Shown in pieces: positions 35,671 through 44,700 of a stretch of 64,000 nucleotides of DNA (position 1 is the first letter of the stretch; every line of letters begins with the position of its first letter). The position numbers and the translations under genes were made by a program. The stretch is from Planctomycetota bacterium. Its GTDB lineage: Bacteria; Planctomycetota; UBA1135; UBA2386. The notes below the pieces were generated by a model. That model worked only from the letters and a program-made list of their open reading frames with translations, searched no databases and was not told the origin of the DNA. Where the stretch lies: the NCBI GenBank assembly GCA_016713175.1, contig JADJPQ010000012.1, forward strand, positions 186,001 through 250,000, given 5' to 3'.

Positions 35671-36777
35671 TCAGCATCGAGCTGCCGGCGGCTGCGCGCG
35701 CGCAGCGATCACCATCGCCGCAGCATAGGCGAGTACGAGGACCAGCAGGCAGCTCACGATGATCCGGCCACCTGGCGTCGGGCCGCCGGCGGCGTCTGCG
35801 GTGGCGGCAACCGAGGTGAGTTGCAGCGAGTGGGCCAGCGCGCCGCCGAGGGTCATGCCGCCGACCGCGACGAAGGCGTCGCCGTTGCCTTCACCCGCCA
35901 TCACGATCTGCCGCACCGGGCAGCCACCGGCGAACGAGCCGCAGAGACCGAGCAGCAGCATCGACAGCACGTTCCAGAGCCAATCCCCATGGGTCACCGG
36001 TTGACCGGCGAAGCCCACGGCAGTTCTGCCGCTGGCGGCGCTGACGAGGGCATACGTGCCAACCAGGGCTGCGGCAGCGATCAGCATCCAACGGGGGCCG
36101 CCAAAGACCTGCCGCGCGGCGCTGACGGCACAGAAGCCAGTGGCGGACAGGATGCCGCCAGCGACGAGCGCGAGCGCGAGTGCCAGCCACCAGACGGCGT
36201 GCAGCGGCTTGTCGACTGAGCCTGGGCCCGGTCCCGCGAGCACGCCGCCGAGGAGGAACAGCACCAACATGCTGGCCAACACCACGGGGCCGGCGAGGCC
36301 AACGGCGATTGGCACGGTCTGGGTCTTGCCGAGCGAGTAGCCACGTCGATGGAACAGCCCTGCAATGCCGACGCCGGCGAGGAAGCCCGGCAACGCCACC
36401 CAGGCGTTGAGGTCGCCGCCGCCGAGCCGCTGCAGCATGCGGAACGGGCAGCCCAGGAACACCAGAGCGCCAAAGCTCATCGCCATGCCGAGCACGAAGC
36501 GCGCGACGGCGTGGCTGCCCGATCGACCGACGTGCCGGCGCACCAGCAACGACCAAACCAGCGCGCCCAGAGCAATGCCGAGCACTTCGGGCCGGAAGAT
36601 CGAGGGACCGCTGTGCAGACGCAGCGCGCCAGCGAGGTCGCGCAGAAAGCAGACGCCGCACAGGCCCATGTTGCCGGGATTGCCGGCAGCGATCAGCAGG
36701 GCCGCGATCGCCCCGAGCGCGGCGGCCAGCAGGATGCCGATGAGTCGTCCGCGGCTCGTAGCGTCGTCGCGTAACAT
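35671..36777 (-). CDS. yedE: YedE/FdhT-type putative selenium transporter
   Basis: A 368-residue protein with about nine to ten membrane segments, of the YeeE/YedE family. It carries the conserved Cys-containing motifs of the selenium-associated branch: NPGNMGLCGVCFLRDLAGAL, GALVFLGCPFRMLQRLGGGD, ILSATGFCAVSAARQ and GSFAGGCPVRQIVMAGEGNG. Members of this branch occur mainly in genomes that use selenium and are thought to import selenium compounds. Related YeeE proteins import thiosulfate, which is the main alternative. The ATG at 36777 is chosen because the longer frame runs antisense into engB. A selenoprotein gene lies about 10 kb away. Confidence 0.8.
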   Translation of the reverse strand: MLRDDATSRGRLIGILLAAALGAIAALLIAAGNPGNMGLCGVCFLRDLAGALRLHSGPSIFRPEVLGIALGALVWSLLVRRHVGRSGSHAVARFVLGMAMSFGALVFLGCPFRMLQRLGGGDLNAWVALPGFLAGVGIAGLFHRRGYSLGKTQTVPIAVGLAGPVVLASMLVLFLLGGVLAGPGPGSVDKPLHAVWWLALALALVAGGILSATGFCAVSAARQVFGGPRWMLIAAAALVGTYALVSAASGRTAVGFAGQPVTHGDWLWNVLSMLLLGLCGSFAGGCPVRQIVMAGEGNGDAFVAVGGMTLGGALAHSLQLTSVAATADAAGGPTPGGRIIVSCLLVLVLAYAAAMVIAARAQPPAARC

Positions 36778-37036
36778 GTCCCGATTGTGGTGGCCGGTAC
36801 AGGAACATGCCACCCTGCTGCGACCGGGGATGCCGCGCGGTTGCCGACGCCGGCAGCACGCGGCCGCAAGGACATCGCTGCCGATGAGCCGGCGCCCCGC
36901 AGCTCGACCGGCCAAGCGAACGGGAGGTCTCGCGAACGGCAGGTTCACGGCCGACCGCACCGCGTCGACGACGCCACACCGCCGACCCGCCGCGAACTTC
37001 CTGTCCCGCCAACCCGCCAGGCGCCAGAATCCCCAC

Positions 37037-37621
37037 ATGTCCCAACCGCTGCCCTTGGCGTTCCTCGGTGCGGCGGTCGAGGTCGCCCGGCTGCCTGCCA
37101 CCCGCGCGGAAGTCGCGCTGGTCGGCCGTTCCAACGTCGGCAAGTCGTCGCTCCTCAACGCAATCGCCGACCGTAAGACGCTGGCGCCGGTTTCCAAGAG
37201 CCCGGGTCGCACGAAGGCGCTCGGCTGCTTTGCGCTGGCGAAGACCGGCGCGACGCTGGTCGACTGCCCTGGCTACGGCTACGCCAAGGTCGCCAAGTCG
37301 ACGCGGGCGACCTGGCTGCCGATGCTCGAGAGCTATCTGCTCGGACGCGAGCATCTGAAGATGGTGCTGCTGCTCGTCGATGGCGAGATCGGGCCGACCG
37401 CGTCGGACCTGCGAATGCTCGAATGGCTGCGCGGCAACGAGGTGCCGCACGTCGTCGTCGCGACCAAGCGTGACAAGGTCAAGCCCTCGCAACGCGACCG
37501 GCGCCAGCGCGATGTCGCCGCCGCGTGCAAGCTGCCGACGGCGGGGATCCTGTGGGTGGCGGCGTTGTCGGACTTCGGGATCGGCGAACTCCGCGAACGC
37601 ATTCGCGCCTGGCTGGCGTGA
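37037..37621 (+). CDS. engB: Ribosome biogenesis GTPase EngB (YihA/YsxC)
   Basis: A 194-residue TrmE-Era-like GTPase needed for large-subunit assembly. Motifs are G1 GRSNVGKSSLLNAI, G2 region KSPGRTKAL, G3 VDCPGYGYAKV, G4 ATKRDKVKPSQ and a G5-like VAALSDFGIGELRERI. Length is typical. It starts at ATG 37037. It is divergent from yedE, with a 259-base gap in which no clear site was recognised. Confidence 0.95.
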   Translation: MSQPLPLAFLGAAVEVARLPATRAEVALVGRSNVGKSSLLNAIADRKTLAPVSKSPGRTKALGCFALAKTGATLVDCPGYGYAKVAKSTRATWLPMLESYLLGREHLKMVLLLVDGEIGPTASDLRMLEWLRGNEVPHVVVATKRDKVKPSQRDRRQRDVAAACKLPTAGILWVAALSDFGIGELRERIRAWLA

Positions 37622-37838
37622 GCACGGCCGCCAGTCAGCGACGGGGTCGGCCGCCGTTCTGCGGGAGTGGCGCGGTGGACGCACGCATCGGGCGCCAGCC
37701 GCCGACCGGGTCCGGCGCGCTGGCCGACTGGTTACCCGCACGCGATCGCTGGTGCACCGGTGGGCTGCGGTGCGAACCTTCGCTCCCAACCACGCGTTGC
37801 AGCCCCCGCGTTGCCGGGCTACCGTGCACGTGTGGCGC

Positions 37839-38387
37839 ATGCGACGCATGCACCTGCACCTGACGCCCGCAGAGAGGTTGGCGATCGACGAGTTCGTCAC
37901 CGCTGCTCGCGCCCTGCTCGGCGCCGACCTGCACGAAATCCGCTTGTTCGGCTCACGGGCCCGCAGCGAAGGCACGCCGGATTCCGCCGTCGATCTCGCG
38001 CTGATCGTCACGCCCACCGGACGCGCCAGACGCTACGAAGTCTCGGACCTCGCCTTCGACATCGGTCTGCGGCACTCGATTCTGCTGGCGCCCACCGTGA
38101 TGACCAGAGATCGGCTCGACCAACTGCGCGCTGGAGAACGACGGTTCGCGGCCGACCTGGACCGCGAAGGGGGTGCAACTGTGACCCCCGCAGATCGCCG
38201 CCCGGCCGCCATTGACGAACTGCTACGCGCGGCGACCTGCCTGACCGAAGCGAGCATGCTGCACGGAGCCGGACTTGCCCATGGCGCCGTGTTCACCCCT
38301 GCGGAGGTGGCGACCATGATCGAACGTGCGCGCCAGTTCGTGGACACCGTGAGCCGATTGCTCGGTGTGGCGCCGCCATCGTCCTGA
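37839..38387 (+). CDS. MNT-type nucleotidyltransferase, degenerate, with HEPN-like C terminus
   Basis: A 182-residue protein. Residues about 10-95 match the minimal nucleotidyltransferase fold (HEIRLFGSRARSEGTPDSAV, DLALIV). The usual SDxDL metal site reads SAVDL, so the first catalytic Asp appears to be Ala. Residues about 115-180 (AIDELLRAATCLTEASMLHG, then EVATMIERARQFVDTVSRLL) are helical and HEPN-like. MNT and HEPN often form toxin-antitoxin or defence pairs as separate genes; here they seem fused. An ATG three codons later (37848) is an alternative start. The operon context gives no further clue. Confidence 0.55.
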   Translation: MRRMHLHLTPAERLAIDEFVTAARALLGADLHEIRLFGSRARSEGTPDSAVDLALIVTPTGRARRYEVSDLAFDIGLRHSILLAPTVMTRDRLDQLRAGERRFAADLDREGGATVTPADRRPAAIDELLRAATCLTEASMLHGAGLAHGAVFTPAEVATMIERARQFVDTVSRLLGVAPPSS

Positions 38388-38451
38388 GGCTTCCACGCCG
38401 GCGCGGTACTGCTTCTGGGCCGAACTCGTATTGGCCAGAGCGCGCCTCTGG

Positions 38452-39723
38452 TCACCTGGCGTTGCCGGCCGAAGCAAGCCAGCGACAGGCTGCCGCAACC
38501 ACCGGGTCGTCCGCTTTGCCAAAACGCTCCCAGTCACTCGCGACCGTCTCGTCCGGCGGGATCACACCGTCGTAGCGAGTGCCGGTCCGGTCGGCATGGA
38601 CGGTCACCGTCACCACGAGCAGCGCGCCATCGGCAAGCGGCTTCTGCGTGTTCGAAGTTGGCAGGCCGCGGGTGCCTTCGCCAAACCGACGTGCGCGCGC
38701 CCTGCCGGCGAACGCGACCACGAGCGCTTCGCCGGCGCCTGCCGTCAGCGGTCCGGTCAGTACCGCGACCGGCAGGTCGGCGCGCAGCGGATGCGGCTTG
38801 GCCACCTTGGCGAGCTCGTGGGTGGCCGAAGTCGCGATGCCGAGATCCGCGTCGTAGCTCCAGTCCGCTTCGCTCTTGGCACTGGCGAACGCGCCGAGTC
38901 TTCCCGTTCCGGCCAGCGGCCCGATGCCGGCAAGCATCGGCCACAGAGTGCCGCCGGTGTTGCGCCGCAGATCGATGATGCAGCCGCGCAGCGTGCCATC
39001 GTCGAGGCTGTCGAGCAGTTCATGTACCGCGTCGTCGTAGTTGCTGGCCTTGGGACCGAGGACGCCCGGCAGTTCGAGGTAACCGATGCCGCCATCGAGC
39101 CGGCGCCCGGTCGGCGCCACGTACGCGTCGAAGGTCGCGAGCGGCACCTGCACGTCTCGCGGTTCGGTCGTGCCGGTCCGGACGCGCAGGTCGAGCGGCG
39201 CCGCACCGCCATCCGGGTATTGACCGCGGCGGAACAGGCGTTCGAACTCGCGCGTCGGCAGTTCGGTGAATGCAGGCAGGCCGTCGACGGCAACGATGCG
39301 GTCGCCCAGCGCCAGGCCCGCCGCCTCCGCCGGACTGCCCGGTACGACCTGCGCGACGATCGCGCCCTGCGGCACGACAAGCATGCCGGTGGCCTTCGTC
39401 GTGCGGCTCGGGTTGAAGGCCTTCGCGGCCGCGGGGTCCAGCAGGAGGCCGTGCCTGTCGCCGAGAGTCGTCAGTGCGGCGCGAATCGCCGCGTAGGTGT
39501 CCGCCGGCGTCTTGGCCCCGGCTGCGGCAATCGTCGCGTGGGCTTTCGCGCGCAGGGCCTTCCAGTCGGTGGTGTAGACCCGCGAGTTCTGTTCGATCGC
39601 ATCGAGTGCGGCATCGAGGTAGCGGGAGGCCTCGTCTGAAGTCTCGGCAACGGTCGTCTGGGCGGGCAGCAGGCTTGCAAACAGGAACCAGGAACCGGCA
39701 GCGAGATTGGAGCGATTGGTCAT
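38452..39723 (-). CDS. S41 (C-terminal processing) peptidase-like protein, nucleophile Ser apparently missing
   Basis: A 423-residue secreted protein: signal peptide (about 1-22), helical cap, PDZ domain (VVPGSPAEAAGLALGDRIVA, about 120-165) and an S41 core (IGYLELPGV; GCIIDLRRNTGGTLWPML; PVAVLTGPLTAGAGEALVVA). In active S41 proteases the last stretch reads like TaSAgE with the nucleophilic Ser; here the codon is GGC, Gly. It may be catalytically dead and act in binding, or the active residue lies elsewhere. Confidence 0.75.
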   Translation of the reverse strand: MTNRSNLAAGSWFLFASLLPAQTTVAETSDEASRYLDAALDAIEQNSRVYTTDWKALRAKAHATIAAAGAKTPADTYAAIRAALTTLGDRHGLLLDPAAAKAFNPSRTTKATGMLVVPQGAIVAQVVPGSPAEAAGLALGDRIVAVDGLPAFTELPTREFERLFRRGQYPDGGAAPLDLRVRTGTTEPRDVQVPLATFDAYVAPTGRRLDGGIGYLELPGVLGPKASNYDDAVHELLDSLDDGTLRGCIIDLRRNTGGTLWPMLAGIGPLAGTGRLGAFASAKSEADWSYDADLGIATSATHELAKVAKPHPLRADLPVAVLTGPLTAGAGEALVVAFAGRARARRFGEGTRGLPTSNTQKPLADGALLVVTVTVHADRTGTRYDGVIPPDETVASDWERFGKADDPVVAAACRWLASAGNAR

Positions 39724-39823
39724 CGGAATGCGGCGATCGTCGCCGCACGTGAGCCGTGCTGCAAACGATGCCGCAGCCCCGCCGCTCGACGCGGAAGGCA
39801 GAACGCCCGGTTCGCTGACGGAG

Positions 39824-41035
39824 TCAGCGGATCACGCCGCCAACCGCCGGCGCCGCCTGCAACGGCATCGCGAGCCCGCTCACCGGCTGCAGCCAGACCG
39901 CGCCGTACAGCAGAGCCGGCGCGTTGGGCAATGTGATCTGCAGGCGCGCCAGACCCAGCGGATCACCCACCAACAGCGCGAACGTCTGCACCCCGGCAAG
40001 CGGCAGCAACGCCGGCTGAACCAGCCTCGGGTCGATGCCGGCGGCCAGATCCTGGCCCGCGAGCACGACCGCTGGCCAGCCTGGCTGCGTGGTCCAGTTC
40101 ACGGCATACGGCTGACCAATCTGCAGTGGCATCGTCGTCGCGCCGAGTCCGAGCAGCGGCGCCGTGACCACCGGGCCGAGGATGCCAGGACCGACGGTTG
40201 CGCCCGGCCCACCGACGAGGGTGCAGCGCGCGAGTTCGGCCGCGAACGCGCCCTGGTGGTCGAGGCCAGGGCCGCCGGTGCCACAAGTGCGGGCCCCGCC
40301 GCGCAGCGAACAATCCGCCAGCCAGAGCCGCGAGTTGTTGCGCGAATGGATACCGGCGCCGGCGGGATAGAAGCAGGTCCAATCGCCAGCGCCGCCATCG
40401 GCGGTGCAGCGAACGAGGTGCACGCGCGAGTTGCTGACGAAGAGACCCGCGCCGGCGCTGCTGAGGTCGAAGCCGGTGTTCGAGCCGCCAAACCGCGAAT
40501 CGACCGCAGTCACCGTCGCGTTCTCGGCAAACAACCCGTTGCAGTCGCCAGCCAGTTGGCCGTTCGAGATGCCAAACCCCGCGACGATGCAGCGTTCGAG
40601 CACCACGGTGGCATTGCGAACGGTGAGTCCATTCCGCTGCAGGGGTCCCGGCCCCTCGAGGACGCAGTCCTGCAGCCAGACCGTGCCGCTGGTCACCGAG
40701 GTCTCGTGCATCAGGAAGGCTGGCCACGGGTTGAGGAACCGCAGGCCGACGATGCGGGCCGTGGTGCCGGCCGGCGGTCGCAGTTCGGTGTTCCCCCCCA
40801 GTAGCCGCGGCAGCACCTGCACCATGCTGGCCGGGGTCGCGACGATCGTGAGCGCGCGGTCGAGCGTGAAGGGGGCGTAGTTGCCGGTCGCGACCTCGAT
40901 CACGTCGCCGCTGGCGGCGGCCAGGATCGCCGGGCCGATCTCGGCGAACTGCTGCCCTGGGCCGACGCGCAGGATTGCCTGGGCCGGGGCACTGGCGAGC
41001 AGGAACGACGACAGCAGCAGTGTCAGCCGGCGCAT
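39824..41035 (-). CDS. Secreted right-handed beta-helix protein
   Basis: A 403-residue protein with a signal peptide (MRRLTLLLSSFLLASAPAQA). A parallel beta-helix region follows: QQFAEIGPAILAAASGDVIE, then short repeats with Asn/Gly turns such as VWLQDCVLEGPG, VVLERCIVAGFGISNG, VTAVDSRFGGSNTGFD, VHLVRCTADGGA and LWLADCSLRGGA. The C-terminal 110 residues form a beta domain often seen in planctomycete secreted proteins (VQTFALLVGDPLGLARLQIT). Such helices bind or cut polysaccharides, but no catalytic residues are recognised. It is divergent from the sigma/A2M pair. Confidence 0.72.
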   Translation of the reverse strand: MRRLTLLLSSFLLASAPAQAILRVGPGQQFAEIGPAILAAASGDVIEVATGNYAPFTLDRALTIVATPASMVQVLPRLLGGNTELRPPAGTTARIVGLRFLNPWPAFLMHETSVTSGTVWLQDCVLEGPGPLQRNGLTVRNATVVLERCIVAGFGISNGQLAGDCNGLFAENATVTAVDSRFGGSNTGFDLSSAGAGLFVSNSRVHLVRCTADGGAGDWTCFYPAGAGIHSRNNSRLWLADCSLRGGARTCGTGGPGLDHQGAFAAELARCTLVGGPGATVGPGILGPVVTAPLLGLGATTMPLQIGQPYAVNWTTQPGWPAVVLAGQDLAAGIDPRLVQPALLPLAGVQTFALLVGDPLGLARLQITLPNAPALLYGAVWLQPVSGLAMPLQAAPAVGGVIR

Positions 41036-41158
41036 TGGGGCTCGATCCTAACCCAGGTACTGGGCAGAACGGCAGTCGGGCTGCAGCCACGGGAAACTCG
41101 TCCCGGGTTTTCCAATCCGCCGCGCGCCACCGTCGTCTTCCTCGGTGACGATCGATTC

Positions 41159-41701
41159 ATGGCTGTTGCCGGACCAGAACTCGAGGACTTGTTCCAGGCC
41201 CATCGCCGGGGACTTCTCGGTTCGGTGCGGTCGGTGCTCGGCCAGCGGGCCGACGCCGCGGAACTGCTGCAGGACGCGTTCCTGCGCTGCTGGCGAAGCT
41301 GGCAACGCGGCGACCGGCCGAGCGACCCGGTGGCGTGGATCTTCGTCGTGACCTGGAACGTGGCGGTGGACGCGCGGCGCCGGATGACCCGGCACCCGCA
41401 GCCGACGCCGATCGATGAGGACCAGCCGATGCAAGCGAGGATCGAGACGCCGGGTACGGCGCTGGAGCGGCAGGAAGAAGTGCAGCGCGCGCAGGCGGCG
41501 GTCGAACGACTCGGCGACCACGAGAAGCAGGTGTTCCTGCTGCGCGTGTCGGCCGGGCTGTCGTTCCCGGCCGTGGCGGCGGCGCTGTCGATCCCCGAGG
41601 GCACTGCCAAGACGCGGATGCGCAGCGCCCTGGAGCGGCTGCGGCGTTCGCTCGGCGCGATCCCGTTCGCAGGTCCGGCTGCACCGAGGACCCAACCATG
41701 A
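41159..41701 (+). CDS. ECF-type sigma factor coupled to the A2M gene
   Basis: A 180-residue sigma-70-like protein. Region 2 is GPELEDLFQAHRRGLLGSVR, LLQDAFLRCWRSWQRGD and VAWIFVVTWNVAVDARRR. Region 4 is RQEEVQRAQAAVERLGDHEK, VFLLRVSAGLSFPAVAAALS and IPEGTAKTRMRSALERLRRS. Its TGA overlaps the ATG of the A2M gene (ATGA at 41698-41701). The A2M protein carries the only candidate anti-sigma region, so the two genes may form one regulatory unit. Confidence 0.9.
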   Translation: MAVAGPELEDLFQAHRRGLLGSVRSVLGQRADAAELLQDAFLRCWRSWQRGDRPSDPVAWIFVVTWNVAVDARRRMTRHPQPTPIDEDQPMQARIETPGTALERQEEVQRAQAAVERLGDHEKQVFLLRVSAGLSFPAVAAALSIPEGTAKTRMRSALERLRRSLGAIPFAGPAAPRTQP

Positions 41702-44700
41702 ACCACGATCCCGATCCCATCCCGCCGGCAGAGCTCGACCGCCTCGAACAGGAACTGCTCGAGCTGCACTTCGGCTGCCATCCGGAACCCGAGGCGCTCG
41801 CGGCCAGGCTCGCGGCGGAACCGGCGCTGCGCGTTCTGCAGCAGGAAGTGCTGCGGCGGGCGGCCGTGTTGACGGCGGTGGCGACGCCGGCCGCGGCGTC
41901 GTTGGTGCTTGATCCGACCGGTGCGGCGATCAGCCGGCCGTGGCAGCCTGGCTACTGGCGCAATCCCTGGCGGCGCCTCGCCGGCGCCGCGGCGGCCGCC
42001 GCGCTGGTCGCCGGGATCGCCGGTTCCATCTGGGGCTATCGCGAGCTGCAGCGCGACCAGGTGCGGCGCGAGCAATGCCACGTCACGGTCGCCGCGCCGC
42101 GCGCGGTTCCCGTTGGAGTGCCGTGGAGCTTCACCGTCGACTGCCTGGACGCTGCCGGCGCGCCGAAGGCTGGCGAGGTCTCGTGGCGGGTCGTGGCCCA
42201 GGATGGCAGCGAACTGGCCAGCGGCGAACGCTCGGTGCGCGGTCGCGATGTGATCGCGCTGCCCGCCGGGCTCGCATCGCCGCGCCGGGTCGAGTTGACG
42301 GCCGTGCATGCCCACGGCGAGGCGAAGCACACGCTGGAGTTCGACGCGCAGGCGACGGCGCCGCTGGAACACGTCAGCACGGATCGGCCGGTCTACCAGC
42401 CGGGCGAACCGGTCTTCGTGCGCACGGTGGCGCTCGATCGCGTGACGCTGCAGCCGACGCCGCTGGTCGGTTCGGCGTTGCTGCGCGTGCTCGATCCGAA
42501 GGGTGCGGTCGTGCATCAGACCGGCTTCTCCCTGCAGGGAGCTCCGGGTGCGCTGCCCAGCGTCGGCGCGCCTTCCTGGATGGTGCCCGACGAGGTCGCC
42601 GGCGGCGAGTTCGTGCTCGAGGTCGCGTCGCCCGAGAACCTGTTCCCGCCCGAACGGCTGCCGATCGTCGTGCGCCGCTACGAGGCACCGCGGCTGCAGA
42701 AGGAACTGGTGTTGTCGCGCAAGACCTACCGACCCGGCGAACATGGCAGTGCGGCGCTCGCCGTGCAGCGGCTGGGCGGCGGCGCGGCCGGCGGCGCGAC
42801 CGTGCGCGGCGCGCTGGTTCTCGATGGCGCCGAGGTCTGGACGCAGGCGGCGACGCTCGATGCCGACGGCCGCGCGCGCTTCCGGTTCGAGGTTCCCAAG
42901 CAGGTGCAGCGCGGTGCGGCGCGATTCGTCGCGCAGATCACCGATGGTGGCGTGGTCGAGACCGCAGTCGAGCCGTTCGTGGTGCCGACGGGCGAGATCC
43001 GGCTCGTGGCGTTCCCCGAGGGCGGCGAACTCGTCGCCGGCGTCGAGAATCGCGTCTACTTCGAGGCCCAGGACCTGCTCGGTCGACCCGTCGAATGCGT
43101 CGGCGTGCTGGTCGATGAGCACGACGCGAAGGTGGCGACATTCGCCAGCCAGCACCAGGGCCGCGCCGTCGTGGCGTTCACGCCGATGGCCGGAGTGGCC
43201 TATCGCGTGCGGACGCCGGGCCTGCCGGAGCCGTTGGCGTTGCCGCCCGCGCGCGAGCGGGGCATCGCGCTGCGCGCCCTGGGCGATCAGGTCGAAGCCG
43301 GTGCGCCGGTCCGCGTCGCGGTCGCGGGTCGCGGCGACGGTCCCTGGGTCGTCGGTGTGTTCGCGCGCGGCGTGCTGCTCGGTCAGACGGCCGTGCGTCC
43401 GGGCGACGACGGCACGGTGGCGCAGGCAGTCGAGATCGCGGTCCCCGAAGTCGCGGCCGGCGTGCTGCGCGTCACGGTGTTCGATCGGCAGTTGCGCCCG
43501 GTCGCCGAGCGGCTCGTCCGCCGGCTCGCGCAACAGCGACTCGCGATCGAACTGACGCCGGCACGGGCCGCCGTGGTGCCCGGTGCGACCCAGACGGTGG
43601 CGGTGCGCACGCGCAACGAACGCGGCGAACCGATCGCGGCGGTGGTCGGGCTCACGGTCAGCGATGCCGCGACGCTCGAACTCGGCGACGAGCCGCGCGT
43701 CGGCCTGCTCGATCAGGCCCTGCTGTTCGCCGACGTCGAGCGGCTCGAAGATCTCGGCGACTGGTTCTTCGGTCGCGAACACGCAGCGCGGCATGTCGAC
43801 CTGCTGCTCGGTACCCGCGGCTGGCGGCGCTTCGTCTGGCAGGGTGACGATGCCAGCAAGCAACGCATCGCGGCGGCGGGCACTGGCGCGGCCAGCGAGT
43901 GGGCCAAGGGCCAGCACCTGCGCGAGGGATTCATGCAGGTGCCACAGGTCGCGAGCAATCGCGCGGCCGTCGACGCGATCGTGAGCATGGCGGCCGACGA
44001 GGTGTGGCGCAGCCGGCGGACGTTCGAGCAGGTGCTCGCGATCGCGCTGCTGGCGCTGCTCGCGTTCGTGCTGGGCGAAGGACTCGTGGCGGTGGTGACG
44101 CGACAACCGCGACCGTGGCTGAAGCTGGTCGGGTGTGGGGTGCCGGCGGTCCTGGCGACGATCGCGGCGTTCGCCTGGCCTCAGGAGCGGGCGCTGGTGC
44201 AGTTGGCGGTCGATGACTTCGTGTTGGCGCCCGCGGCGGCGCCGATGGCGCTCGGTGAGCGTGGCCAACGCGCGGATGCGGCTGCGGGGGACCGGGCAGG
44301 TGTCGATGACTTCCATCTGGGGGCTGCCGCTCGGGGCGTTGCGCGGTTTCACGGTGGCGACGCTGGTGCTGGTGTGAGGGTCCCGCCGCTGCCGGGCAGA
44401 ATGCGTCCTGCGGGCGGACCCGCCGGACCTGCCGGTCCTGCGAGCCCGGGCCCGATCGGTCCCAGGGGCGGCGCGTTCGCCCGCGAGGCGTTCCGGGTTG
44501 CCCGTCTCGGGCAATCGCATCTGATCCAATACGCCCATCGGCACATCGCCGCCGATCAGCGCGCCGATCGGACGCCGACGATCTGCTGGCAACCGCTGCT
44601 GATCACCGACGCCACCGGTGCCGCGACCACGACGTTCGACACCAGCGCTGCGGTGACGACCTGGCGCATCCACGCGGACGCGCACGGCGGCGGGCGCGTC

